From assembly GCA_017437745.1 (NCBI GenBank), contig JAFRYI010000018.1, positions 1 to 64,000 on the forward strand: DNA of 64,000 nt, read 5' to 3'. The notes under the pieces are model-generated. The model worked only from the letters and a program-made list of their open reading frames with translations. It made no database searches and was not told the DNA's origin. The stretch is from Bacillota bacterium. GTDB taxonomy: Bacteria; Bacillota; Clostridia; Peptostreptococcales; Anaerovoracaceae. A program made the position numbers and the translations under genes. Positions 33,950-42,415 of the stretch are shown here, piece by piece; positions within the stretch are counted from its first letter, which is position 1; each line of letters begins with the position of its first letter.

Positions 33950-36355
33950 ATGAAGTTCGAAAGAGTCGAAAGGATGAGACCCCGTTACCTTGTGGACCAC
34001 TATCCGATCTGCATAGAAAAGTACAGGATCTACGCCGACGTAGTAGAGCAGAACAAGCACGACGCCCCCATAGTCCAGCGCGGAAAGATACTCAAGGCCT
34101 GGACCGAAAGGATGCCCATCGCCATAGCCGACGACGAGCTTATCGTAGGCATAGGCGCTTCCAAGCCCATGGGCCTGGAGATAGACCCCAACTACGGCAT
34201 CTGGAGCCAGGACGAGATCGACTCCCTGGTGGAGGACGGCTACCTGATGACCGAAGAGGATCAGAGGGATCTGCAGGAACTCAACAAGAAGCACAACCCG
34301 GCCACCCAGATGGGCATGCAGGGAGACATCTACTACGAGCAGGCCGACGAGCACATCATAAAGCTCCTTCAGGAAGGTCTCGTTCTTCCTCCGTGGAAGG
34401 CAAAGGGCGAGGGCAGAGGCGTAGGCGGCGGTTACGCTCAGAGCGGACTGGGCCTGGGACCGTCCCTGGTGCTCCTTTGCGTAGACTACGAAAAGATACT
34501 CAAGAACGGAACACTGGCTCTTATAGAGCAGGCTAAGAAACTGCAGTCGGAGCTCAGGTTCTTCGACGCCGAGAGCATAGACAAGTTCAGATACTATCAG
34601 GGCGTCATCTATTCCTTCGAAGCCATAAACACTCTGGCTGAGCGATACTCCAAGCTGGCTGCGGAAATGGCGGAAAAGGAGACCGATCCCAAGAGGAAGG
34701 CGGAACTGGAGCAGATCTCCGAGACCTGCGCGTGGGTTCCCAAGAATCCTGCGAGGACCTTCAGAGAAGCCCTGCAGTGCATGTGGTTCCAGCTCCTGAT
34801 GCTCTCCCCGAGCACCACTCTTCCGGGCGGACGTTTCGACCAGATGATGTATCCGTACTACAAAGCGGATCTGGACGCCGGCCGCATCACCTACGAAGAG
34901 GCTCTGGAGCTTCTGTGCCTGCTGCGCTTCAAGGACATGGAGCTGAACAGGACCTCCGGAAAGATGAACCGCAAGAAGAACGCCGGCTTCGCGAAGTGGC
35001 ACAACTTCCTGATCGGCGGCGTCAAGGAAGACGGCACGGACGCCACCAACGACATCTCCTACATGCTGCTGGAGGCTGCTCTCATAACCCGCACACCGCA
35101 CCACACCATCACTCTGTGCGTAGCGGACTCCACTCCTCACGACCTCATAATGAAGGGCGTGGAGTGCCAGGTAGCGGGACTGTCCATGCCGGCATTCATC
35201 TCCGACGCTTCCTACACCAACTTCTTCACCATGCACGGTGTTAAGATAGAGGACGCGCGCGAGTACGCGATCACCGGCTGCCTGGACGCCAACCTTCCCG
35301 GAAAGTCCAGAACAGGCCCGGTCCCCATGACCATCATGACCATGATCTTCGACATCATGCGCCACAACGGCTGGGGCGCCCGCACCAACCAGATGGTAGG
35401 AATACAGACAGGCGACTTCACCAAGTTCCAGAGCTTTGAGGAGCTTTGGGAGGCATGGAGAAAGCAGTTCGAGTACTGCATCTCCGCAGTCACCGAGAGG
35501 AACAACGTAGAGATAAAGATCACCCAGGAGATATTGCCCGACCCGTTCCGCGCCGCTCTGATGCAGAACGGCATAGAGTCCGGCAAGGACATCTGGTGCA
35601 GGCACGACATCCCGTTCGACAACACCGCTTCCGTATGCTCCATAGGCATGGTAAACGTAGGCGACTCCATGGCCGCTATCAAGAAGCTGGTCTTCGACGA
35701 GAAGAAGTACACCATGAAGCAGCTCTACGACGCGCTCGAGGCTGACTGGGTAGGATACGAAGACATGCAGAAGGACTTCCTTGCAGCTCCCAAGTACGGC
35801 AACGACGATCCTTACGTAGACAAGATCGTGGCCGAGCTCTACAAGATGCTTGCGGATTACGTAGTCACCAAGCCGACCATCACCGGTGGAACCACCGTTC
35901 CCTGCGGCATCTCCATCACGAGCCACCAGCCCGGCGGACTCCTTACCGGAGCCACCCCGGACGGCCGCAAGGCAGGCACACTGCTGGCAGACGGCACCAT
36001 GAGCCCGATGCAGGGCCGCGACCTCAACGGTCCGGTAGCCGTAATGAAGTCCGCGCTGAACATAGATCAGGATCCGTGGCAGGCAACGCTGCTCAACATG
36101 AAGTTCGACCCGAACAACCTCAAGACCAAGGAGGATCACGAGAAGTTCGCGGCGCTCATCACCACCTATCTTAAGAACGGCGGCAAGCAGGTACAGTTCA
36201 ACGTCGTAACTCAGGAGACCCTGATCGACGCTCACGAGCATCCGGAAGCTCACAGAGAGCTGCTCGTCCGCATAGCCGGATACAGCGCTTACTTCGTGCA
36301 GCTGAACAACGAGATGCAGGTAGAGGTAATCAACCGCAACATGCAGCACCTGTAA
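33950..36355 (+). CDS. Glycyl-radical enzyme of the pyruvate formate-lyase superfamily, substrate unknown
   Basis: An 801-residue enzyme with an N-terminal PFL-like barrel and a C-terminal glycyl-radical domain. The radical site is G777 in VRIAGYSAYF, close to the usual RVxGYS pattern. The thiyl cysteine is C444 in ITGCLDANLPG. Characterised dehydratases, lyases and decarboxylases of the family have Cys-x-Glu there; this one has Cys-x-Asp (D446), and it lacks the Cys-Cys pair of true pyruvate formate-lyase. No activating radical-SAM enzyme gene is adjacent. AAAGGAGC precedes the ATG. The gene stands alone between promoter and terminator. The enzyme class is secure; the reaction cannot be assigned. 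Confidence 0.87.
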   Translation: MKFERVERMRPRYLVDHYPICIEKYRIYADVVEQNKHDAPIVQRGKILKAWTERMPIAIADDELIVGIGASKPMGLEIDPNYGIWSQDEIDSLVEDGYLMTEEDQRDLQELNKKHNPATQMGMQGDIYYEQADEHIIKLLQEGLVLPPWKAKGEGRGVGGGYAQSGLGLGPSLVLLCVDYEKILKNGTLALIEQAKKLQSELRFFDAESIDKFRYYQGVIYSFEAINTLAERYSKLAAEMAEKETDPKRKAELEQISETCAWVPKNPARTFREALQCMWFQLLMLSPSTTLPGGRFDQMMYPYYKADLDAGRITYEEALELLCLLRFKDMELNRTSGKMNRKKNAGFAKWHNFLIGGVKEDGTDATNDISYMLLEAALITRTPHHTITLCVADSTPHDLIMKGVECQVAGLSMPAFISDASYTNFFTMHGVKIEDAREYAITGCLDANLPGKSRTGPVPMTIMTMIFDIMRHNGWGARTNQMVGIQTGDFTKFQSFEELWEAWRKQFEYCISAVTERNNVEIKITQEILPDPFRAALMQNGIESGKDIWCRHDIPFDNTASVCSIGMVNVGDSMAAIKKLVFDEKKYTMKQLYDALEADWVGYEDMQKDFLAAPKYGNDDPYVDKIVAELYKMLADYVVTKPTITGGTTVPCGISITSHQPGGLLTGATPDGRKAGTLLADGTMSPMQGRDLNGPVAVMKSALNIDQDPWQATLLNMKFDPNNLKTKEDHEKFAALITTYLKNGGKQVQFNVVTQETLIDAHEHPEAHRELLVRIAGYSAYFVQLNNEMQVEVINRNMQHL

Positions 36356-36433
36356 AACGCAGGCAGCCGGCGGAAAGATGCAGAGGACGGTCCTAAGCGC
36401 CGCCCCCGCAAGTGCAGAACGATAAGTAAAGAC

Positions 36434-36464
36434 AGACCGGAGGTACAAAAGCCTCCGGTCTTTA
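36434..36464 (+). terminator. Terminator after the glycyl-radical enzyme gene
   Basis: AGACCGGAGG (36434-36443) pairs with CCTCCGGTCT (36452-36461), followed by TTTAATT. Confidence 0.82.
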
Positions 36465-36517
36465 ATTGAGCCGGTCATGATGCGCGGGCCGTTCTTCCGT
36501 TTCATATTTTATCTATA

Positions 36518-36536
36518 ATATACAGCATCTGTATAT
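36518..36536. repeat. Palindrome upstream of riboswitch 1 promoter
   Basis: ATATACAG (36518-36525) and CTGTATAT (36529-36536) are perfect arms around CAT. It ends 7 bp before the -35 of the promoter below, a position fit for a regulator site. Confidence 0.6.
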
Positions 36537-36543
36537 TTTGTCC

Positions 36544-36572
36544 TTGTCCTTGTGTTTCTTAAATGTTAAAAT
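36544..36572 (+). promoter_or_regulatory. Promoter for cobalamin riboswitch 1
   Basis: TTGTCC (36544-36549), 17-bp spacer, TAAAAT (36567-36572) with a TG one base upstream of the -10 (extended -10). Confidence 0.65.
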
Positions 36573-36579
36573 AAATTGG

Positions 36580-36762
36580 TTAAACGATACGGTGTCCCGA
36601 TGTGTCAAAACAGCGGGGTGAAAAGGGAAGCAGGTGCAAATCCTGCGCGATCTCGTCACTGTAAGCGGGGAGCGCGGCTACAAGCCACTGGTCCGTCGGA
36701 CCGGGAAGGCAGCCGCAAGCGCGTCGATCCGCAAGTCAGGAGACCTGCCGCATTCGTTCGGA
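36580..36762 (+). ncRNA. Cobalamin riboswitch 1
   Basis: Conserved blocks in order: GGGGTGAAAAGGGAAGCAGG, GCAAATCCTGCGCGA, CACTGTAAGCGGGGAGCG, CAAGCCACTGG, GGGAAGGC and the B12 box AAGTCAGGAGACCTGCC (about 36732-36749). It controls the lipoprotein and wall protein downstream, most likely by turning expression off when B12 is plentiful. Confidence 0.93.
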
Positions 36763-36818
36763 CGGGCTTATTGCCCAAGCCACGAGGAATTGGCTGGCCG
36801 CAGTTTTTAATTTGCATG

Positions 36819-36843
36819 CCTCTGCCTCGCGGCGGAGGTTTTT
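36819..36843 (+). terminator. Expression-platform terminator of riboswitch 1
   Basis: CCTCTGCC (36819-36826) pairs with GGCGGAGG (36831-36838, one T-G pair) around TCGC and is followed by five Ts, 22 bp before the start codon. Confidence 0.82.
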
Positions 36844-36865
36844 GATTTTCAGGAGAGAATTATCG

Positions 36866-37927
36866 ATGAAGCACAGAAAGATTATCGCGATCGTAATTTG
36901 TCTGGCCATGGCGCTGTCCATGCTGTCGGGCTGCGGCGCGCAGAACACGAATAACGTAGTTCCGGCCAACAACACCGTCCCGGAGAATTCATCGGACAGC
37001 GGAAATACCGTTCCCGTTCCGGCAGGGCCTACGGACGAAGAACTGAGCAAGCTTGCGGACATTACCAAGGCGAACGCCAAGGCTGTTGCCGCGGACAAGC
37101 TTAAGGAAGGTACCTACGACATAAAGGTGGCGTCCGGTTCCGATCTGTTCAAGATACTGGACAGCAAGCTGGTAGTCGTAGGAAACGTAATGCAGCTGGT
37201 CCTTAAGGTGGAAGGGGACATGTACAGCAAGATGTACGCCGGAAGCGCCGCGGAAGCCGCGTCCGCTGCCGGTGTAGTGGATGGCGAGACCGATTCCGAA
37301 GGCAACACTACGTTCAGGATAGTAGCTAAGTCCCTCAACGAGGTGCTTACCTGCTCCGCGTTCGCGGACACGGCAGGCAAGTGGTACGACCGCACATTGC
37401 TCGCGGATTCAGACACACTGGCGGCTGACGCGTTCAAGCCTGTGGATACCGCGGACGACACTCCCAAGAAAGACGACACCCCGAAGAAGGACGATACGCC
37501 CAAGCCGGATGACACTCCCAAACCGGACGATACGCCCAAGCCGGATGACACGCCCAAGCCGGACGACACTCCTAAGCCTGATGATACGCCCAAGCCCGAT
37601 GAGACCCCCAAGGACGATGGCCCGGCAGACGGCGACTACAAGGTAAGCGTTTCGTTCAGCGGCGGCACAGGAAAGGCAAGGATTACTTCCCCGGCCACTC
37701 TGCATGTAAGCGGCGGAAAAATGACGGTTACCGTAACATGGAGCAGCGCGAATTACGATTACATGAAGGTTGGCGGCACAAAGTACAACAACCAGAATCC
37801 CGGCGGTAATTCGGTATTCACGTTCCCGATCCCCGGTCTTGGCAAGTCCTTTACCGTAATAGGCGATACCACCGCCATGAGCACGCCTCACGAGATAGAG
37901 TATACGGTCCGTTTCGACCTGCAGTAA
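36866..37927 (+). CDS. Lipoprotein with two NEAT-like domains, under B12 riboswitch
   Basis: A 353-residue secreted lipoprotein; signal peptide with lipobox LSGC. Two beta-rich domains are joined by a Pro/Lys/Asp linker of nine hexapeptides. Domain 1 (about 75-190) runs from LKEGTYDIKV to SAFADTAGKWYDRTLLA; domain 2 (about 250-353) from DGDYKVSVSFSGGTGKARI through WSSANYDYMKVGGTKY to MSTPHEIEYTVRF. The same domain types recur in the proteins at 44719 and 49487. The pattern resembles NEAT/Shp haem-binding beta-sandwiches, which is inference. AGGAGA precedes ATG 36866. B12 control suggests capture of a corrinoid or related tetrapyrrole. Confidence 0.78.
   Translation: MKHRKIIAIVICLAMALSMLSGCGAQNTNNVVPANNTVPENSSDSGNTVPVPAGPTDEELSKLADITKANAKAVAADKLKEGTYDIKVASGSDLFKILDSKLVVVGNVMQLVLKVEGDMYSKMYAGSAAEAASAAGVVDGETDSEGNTTFRIVAKSLNEVLTCSAFADTAGKWYDRTLLADSDTLAADAFKPVDTADDTPKKDDTPKKDDTPKPDDTPKPDDTPKPDDTPKPDDTPKPDDTPKPDETPKDDGPADGDYKVSVSFSGGTGKARITSPATLHVSGGKMTVTVTWSSANYDYMKVGGTKYNNQNPGGNSVFTFPIPGLGKSFTVIGDTTAMSTPHEIEYTVRFDLQ
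37454..37615 (+). repeat. Nine in-frame 18-bp repeats (DDTPKP linker)
   Basis: Nine copies of an 18-bp unit encode DDTPKK twice, DDTPKP six times and DETPKD once. It is an extended wall-spanning spacer between the two domains and a likely site of length variation. Confidence 0.92.
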
Positions 37928-37969
37928 TAGGCTATTATCACTTCGATTTTATATAAAGGAGAGTGTGTT

Positions 37970-40327
37970 ATGAAAAAAAGAAGTTATCGTTTAGTCAGTA
38001 TCCTGCTAGCGCTGCTGCTGGTGATCTGCCTGACTCCTGCAACGGTGTTCGCCACACTTGCGAATGGAGATGCATACGCAGGCGAAGAAGTCACGTTCCT
38101 CTATACCGACAAGAACGGAGTTGATACTGACTTCGGAATGTTCACCAGACAGGGTGGCACTACCTGCGAGATCAAAGGTGACAAAGTAATCATCCACTAT
38201 GTACCTAAGAACATTACTGTATATGTAGGAATACATTGGGGCACAACTGCGGGCACTTTCTCAGCCGATTCTGTAGATGTTGAGCTTAAAAACGGCGCAC
38301 TCGATATTGAATTGGACAAGACTAACTGCGGAAAACTTGTGCAAGCAGTAGCGATCAAGGAGACCAGAAGTACCGATGAAGCCGGTAACGAAACGGTTAC
38401 ATATTCATCCAGTTCCCAGCTTTATCTGGCCATCCCCACAGAGGAAAAGATCAAAGCTCAGGAACCGGTCGAGCCGGGAGACGGCTCCGGCGGGGAGAGC
38501 ACGACCGTTACCAAACTGCCTTATTCCGGCGACGCAGTTGCTTTCTATAAGGAAGATCTTACCAGCACTTTCGGAATGCTCACACCGCAGGACGGTTCCT
38601 ACTGGGCTCTGGACGGTGATAATGTCGTAATTCACATCATTCCTAAGAACACTACCATATATAGCGCCATCCACTGGGGAGCAATTACCGATGATCCGCG
38701 CACAAAGGATGTAGATTTCAATGCTGACGGTACTATAGATCTTAAGCTTGCAGCTGCAGATTACTGCGGATACGCTCATCCGGTAGCTCCTGTTAAGGCT
38801 AAGGACGGCGGAACCACATCCGATCAGTATTATCTTGCCGTTCCGGCAAAGGATAAGCTTAGGTCGATGGCAGATGTTCAGGCCGATCTGGATGCCGCTG
38901 CGGCTGTAGAGGAGAAGATAGACGCCATTGGTACCGTAACTCTGGAGAGCGAAGAAAAGATCGTTGCGGCACGTAAGGCTTATGATGCTCTTACCGACGC
39001 GCAGAAGAAGTACGTATCCAACGCCGCGGATCTTACCGCTGCGGAAGCAGCGCTCGAGGCTCTTAAGAATGCCCAGGAAGCTGCCCACACACCTCTTACG
39101 GTTACCAACAAGGTCGGCATGTTCAAGGTCGTTGAGGACAGCGCTTTCCTGGATACCGCGGAAGACGGCAGCAAGACTCTGGTGTTCGCGCTGAACGGAA
39201 GCGGTTATTCCAACCTCTTTAAGGGTACTTACGAGGAAGCCAAGGCAAACGGCGCGGACAAGACCAAGTGGATCGTCGGCGAAAAGAACGCCGACGGAAA
39301 ACTTGAGTTCAAGATGCCCGTAAAGGACGGCGAGACTTACATTCCCGTAGTAGCGATATCCAACAGCTATCTCGAAAAATATGAAGCCGGCCAGAACCCG
39401 ATCGAAAGAGCGTTCTTCCCGCGTCAGTTCACATTAGATGCGACCGCCAAGACCTTGCTGGTAGAGGATTATAAGGCCAGCAAGGATCTGGAGATCATTA
39501 ACGAAGTCAAGATGTTCAAGCCGACCGGCGCCAAGCTGACGACCGTAGGAGGCCCCAACTCCAATGACTACGCTACCACTCTTGATCTCGCGTACGGCAG
39601 CGTTTCCTTCGACAAGGCGTTCATAGGTAATGCATCCGACGCCGGATCCGACAAGGTCACTGTAGTTAACTTCGCGGACGGAGCTTTCAGTTTCAAGCTT
39701 AGATGGGTCGCTACCAAGGGAGACCCGACATCCGTCGTCAACCTTATGGATGAACCCTTTACCGTATCCTTCCACTCTGTCAGCAAGGATACCTGGTACG
39801 AGAGAGTGTTCACCGTCAGCGAGAATAAGGGCACACTTACTATTACAGAAGCCACCAAGCAGGACGAGGACGCTGTCGTTAAGGTGGTATCCGTAAAGGA
39901 CAAGAACGGCAAGACCGTTGCGTTCACTCTCGGTGACGTCGCCAAGGAAAACGAGCTCACCAAGCCGATAGCGGTCAAGGTCAATGCCAAGGTGGAGAAC
40001 GAAGAGTCCATAAACATCGAGTGGCAGAAGGATCTTAAGGTCCCGGCCGGAACCGAGTTCCCGGTCACCATCGAGTTCGAGTACAAGAACAAGGACCAGA
40101 ACTTCTACATGTACCACTTCGACGGAAAGGACTGGAAGGTAGTAGGCGAGGGCAAGGGCGGAAAAGCCACCGTTACCTTCGACAGCCTGTCTCCCACAGC
40201 TCTTGTATCCGTCAAGAATCCTAATACCGGTGACGCTTCCGACCTCTACGTATGGGCAGGCGCGTTCGTGGTATTCGCCGCCGCAGCCGTAGTACTTGCG
40301 GGAAGACGCAGAAAAGAAGAAAAGTAG
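37970..40327 (+). CDS. Cell-wall-anchored multidomain surface protein (NPxTG sorting signal)
   Basis: A 785-residue surface protein. It has a signal peptide (1 to about 29, cut near TVFA-TLA), two related beta domains (about 40-165 and 180-300; IHYVPKNITVYVGIHWG and IHIIPKNTTIYSAIHWG), a helical module (about 308-365, ARKAYDALTDAQKKYVS), two further beta domains (about 375-505 and 510-635; the second ends KDTWYERVFTVSENKGTLTI) and a last beta domain to about 740. The C-terminus is a sorting signal: NPNTGD at 750, hydrophobic stretch, then RRRKEEK. Beta domains resemble the ones in the preceding lipoprotein. It shares the riboswitch 1 transcript. Likely the outermost ligand-capture protein; the ligand is not proven. 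Confidence 0.8.
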   Translation: MKKRSYRLVSILLALLLVICLTPATVFATLANGDAYAGEEVTFLYTDKNGVDTDFGMFTRQGGTTCEIKGDKVIIHYVPKNITVYVGIHWGTTAGTFSADSVDVELKNGALDIELDKTNCGKLVQAVAIKETRSTDEAGNETVTYSSSSQLYLAIPTEEKIKAQEPVEPGDGSGGESTTVTKLPYSGDAVAFYKEDLTSTFGMLTPQDGSYWALDGDNVVIHIIPKNTTIYSAIHWGAITDDPRTKDVDFNADGTIDLKLAAADYCGYAHPVAPVKAKDGGTTSDQYYLAVPAKDKLRSMADVQADLDAAAAVEEKIDAIGTVTLESEEKIVAARKAYDALTDAQKKYVSNAADLTAAEAALEALKNAQEAAHTPLTVTNKVGMFKVVEDSAFLDTAEDGSKTLVFALNGSGYSNLFKGTYEEAKANGADKTKWIVGEKNADGKLEFKMPVKDGETYIPVVAISNSYLEKYEAGQNPIERAFFPRQFTLDATAKTLLVEDYKASKDLEIINEVKMFKPTGAKLTTVGGPNSNDYATTLDLAYGSVSFDKAFIGNASDAGSDKVTVVNFADGAFSFKLRWVATKGDPTSVVNLMDEPFTVSFHSVSKDTWYERVFTVSENKGTLTITEATKQDEDAVVKVVSVKDKNGKTVAFTLGDVAKENELTKPIAVKVNAKVENEESINIEWQKDLKVPAGTEFPVTIEFEYKNKDQNFYMYHFDGKDWKVVGEGKGGKATVTFDSLSPTALVSVKNPNTGDASDLYVWAGAFVVFAAAAVVLAGRRRKEEK

Positions 40328-40357
40328 AACCTCCTCCAAAAGTATGTTCTATTGATC

Positions 40358-40389
40358 AAAACTCCCCTCCGGAAACAGAGGGGAGTTTT
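40358..40389 (+). terminator. Terminator of the riboswitch 1 operon
   Basis: Perfect 12-bp stem AAAACTCCCCTC (40358-40369) with GAGGGGAGTTTT (40378-40389), the Ts forming part of the stem. Confidence 0.88.
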
Positions 40390-40431
40390 CTTATTGTTAA
40401 ATAACCTGAGACTTATCAGATCGGTATGCAT

Positions 40432-40460
40432 ATGACAAAGCCCCGCGTTTTGAGCGGGGC
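40432..40460 (-). terminator. Terminator of the riboswitch 2 operon
   Basis: On the minus strand GCCCCGC (40460-40454) pairs with GCGGGGC (40446-40440), followed by TTTGTCAT. The short T run lowers certainty. Confidence 0.65.
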
Positions 40461-40503
40461 CTGTACGGTCTATCTGATTTGTACTTGATCTAGCACTCCG
40501 GGA

Positions 40504-41301
40504 TCATCCTTCGATCGCCTGTTTGCAGTGGTATGCTATCATACGCTGGATACGCCAGTCGCTTCCAAGACCAGCAACACGGCAGGTAACTTTGCAGCCT
40601 GCTTTCTCGAAGGTGCTCTTCCAGGAATCGTCGTCATCGCCCGCCATGTCGTTCGTGGCGTGGTCTCCGGCGACTATCATGAGAGGGGAGAGCAGCACTT
40701 TTTTATAGCCGCGTTCCTTAACGATCTTTACCATGTCTTCCAGCGTGGGCTCGGCCTCGACGGTGCCGATGAACATGTTTTTGTATCCTTTGGATTCAAT
40801 GGTCTGCTGAAGCTTTGCGTACCCTTCGTTAGCGCTGTGCTCCGTGCCGTGTCCCATGAACACCCTTGCGGTGTCTTCGTCCGCGAGCGGAGAAGTTATC
40901 TGGTCCAGTATCACCGCCATGTGGCGGAAGTCCATGTCATTTGTAAGCAGGGCGCGGCCTACGCGTATGTCAGCTATGCGGCCCTTGAAATCCTTTGCGG
41001 CGTTTACGATCTTCTTGTCGTACTCGTCGCCTTCCAGCATATGCGTGGGCATTATTATGACCTGCTTTATGCCTTCCGCGGCAAGCTTTTCCAGCGCTTC
41101 CGATACGCTGTCGATCTTTATGCCGTCGCGCTCCAGGAGCTTCTTTCTTATGATGTTGGATGTGAAAGCTCTGCGGACCTCCCATTCGGGGTTTCTTTCC
41201 GCCAGGGTGCTCTCGATCGCTCCTATGGTAACGCTGCGAGTGTCCTCGTAACTGGTTCCGAAGCTTACTGCCAGTATCACAGGACGCGGCTCTTTTGTCA
41301 T
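40504..41301 (-). CDS. cbiK: Sirohydrochlorin cobaltochelatase, cytosolic
   Basis: A 265-residue class II chelatase that inserts cobalt into sirohydrochlorin, the entry to anaerobic B12 synthesis. It begins directly with PVILAVSFGTSYEDTR and has no signal peptide. The two metal-site histidines are H151 in MGHGTEH and H214 in AGDHATND, matching the spacing in Salmonella CbiK. It is the last gene of the riboswitch 2 operon, 4 bp after the ATPase gene. A secreted paralogue is encoded by the first gene of the same operon. Confidence 0.92.
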   Translation of the reverse strand: MTKEPRPVILAVSFGTSYEDTRSVTIGAIESTLAERNPEWEVRRAFTSNIIRKKLLERDGIKIDSVSEALEKLAAEGIKQVIIMPTHMLEGDEYDKKIVNAAKDFKGRIADIRVGRALLTNDMDFRHMAVILDQITSPLADEDTARVFMGHGTEHSANEGYAKLQQTIESKGYKNMFIGTVEAEPTLEDMVKIVKERGYKKVLLSPLMIVAGDHATNDMAGDDDDSWKSTFEKAGCKVTCRVAGLGSDWRIQRMIAYHCKQAIEG

Positions 41302-41305
41302 GTCG

Positions 41306-42415
41306 TTAAACCTCTTTCCTTATTATCTCTTTTCCCAGTTTTTCGGCAAACGCTATGAGCTCGGCGCAGCGGCGGTTGCCGTGCCCGAAGTTCTCGGTGC
41401 ATATTATCAGGCTGTCGCAGCCCTTAAGGCACTCAATGGCTTCCTGCAGCGCGCTTTCGGACACTTCCGTGTAGGACGGAACGCTTATCACTTTTGCCGC
41501 CAGGTCCTTAGCCACCTGGTAGTCTATGTCGTTCTCGGACAGTATTCCCGCGGCGAAGGGCACCAGTTGCTTCTGCAGGCTCCTGAAGGTGTGGACTCCG
41601 GTGCCGCCTCCGCAAAGAACGAAGGCCTTGGGCTCGCCCTCCACGCGCAGCATCTCCAGGCAGCCGAAGAGGGGATTGTAGGTGCCGTCCTTAAGATCGT
41701 ACAGATCCGTTACAAGGTCGTGCCTGAATATCTCCTCCGCGGAGCCGTAGTGCGCTATGGTATCGCCTTTTACGCACATTACGTAGTCGGAGACACGCTC
41801 CGCCATGTCCAGCTCGTGCAGAGACATCACTACCGCGATGTTCTTCTCCTGGGCAAGCTTTCTCATGGTGCCCAGAAGCTCCAGCTTGTAGCGCACGTCC
41901 AGGTAGGAAGTAGGCTCGTCCAGAACTATTATCTGGGGCTGCTGGCATATGGCGCGGGCAAGCAGGACTCTCTGGCGCTGTCCGTCGCTTATCCGGCGGT
42001 AGTCGCGGTCTTTAAGCTCCGTGATGTTTACCTTTGCCATGGTCTCGGAAACTATGCGGCGGTCTTCGTCGGTGAGTATTCCGAGCCTTCCGGTGTGGGG
42101 GTAGCGGCCCGTTGCCACAACGTCCTCGCAGGTCATCATCTCCGTGCGCAGGCGCTGCGTAAGAACTACCGATACCTGTTTGGCAAGATCCCTGCTGGTA
42201 AGGGTATCCAGTTCCTTGTCTCCCACGTATACGGTACCTGCTATCGTCTTCAGGTATTTTGTGAGAGTCTTGAGTATGGTGGATTTGCCGGAGCCGTTGG
42301 GCCCGATGAGCGTCAGCACCTTGCCGCGCTGGACGTGTATGTTTATGTCGTGGATGAGGGGTTTTCCGTCGTAGCCTACGGAGAGATCGGACGTTTTAAG
42401 GATGTATTCCTGCAT
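41306..42415 (-). CDS. BtuD/FecE-type ABC transporter ATPase with fused C-terminal domain
   Basis: A 369-residue ATPase. Residues 1 to about 235 are a complete FecE/BtuD-type ABC domain: Walker A GPNGSGKST, Q-loop VVLTQRL, signature ISDGQRQRVLLARA (SDGQ instead of the usual SGGQ), Walker B IIVLDEPTSYLD and H-loop MSLHELD. From about 245 a further domain of about 125 residues follows, with AFVLCGGGTGVHTFRSL and ESALQEAIECLKGCDSLIIC; it looks like a small alpha/beta domain of unknown role. ATG 42415 is chosen because GGAGGGAAGC precedes it and it overlaps the permease stop by one base. Confidence 0.85.
   Translation of the reverse strand: MQEYILKTSDLSVGYDGKPLIHDINIHVQRGKVLTLIGPNGSGKSTILKTLTKYLKTIAGTVYVGDKELDTLTSRDLAKQVSVVLTQRLRTEMMTCEDVVATGRYPHTGRLGILTDEDRRIVSETMAKVNITELKDRDYRRISDGQRQRVLLARAICQQPQIIVLDEPTSYLDVRYKLELLGTMRKLAQEKNIAVVMSLHELDMAERVSDYVMCVKGDTIAHYGSAEEIFRHDLVTDLYDLKDGTYNPLFGCLEMLRVEGEPKAFVLCGGGTGVHTFRSLQKQLVPFAAGILSENDIDYQVAKDLAAKVISVPSYTEVSESALQEAIECLKGCDSLIICTENFGHGNRRCAELIAFAEKLGKEIIRKEV

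Noticed and set aside
36356..36433. tRNA or small RNA gene after the glycyl-radical enzyme gene
   Set aside because: No cloverleaf can be drawn and no promoter is present; it is the 3' untranslated region before the terminator.
37454..37615. Regular 18-bp repeats as a CRISPR or satellite array
   Set aside because: The repeats are contiguous without spacers, stay in frame and encode a Pro/Lys/Asp linker inside a lipoprotein.
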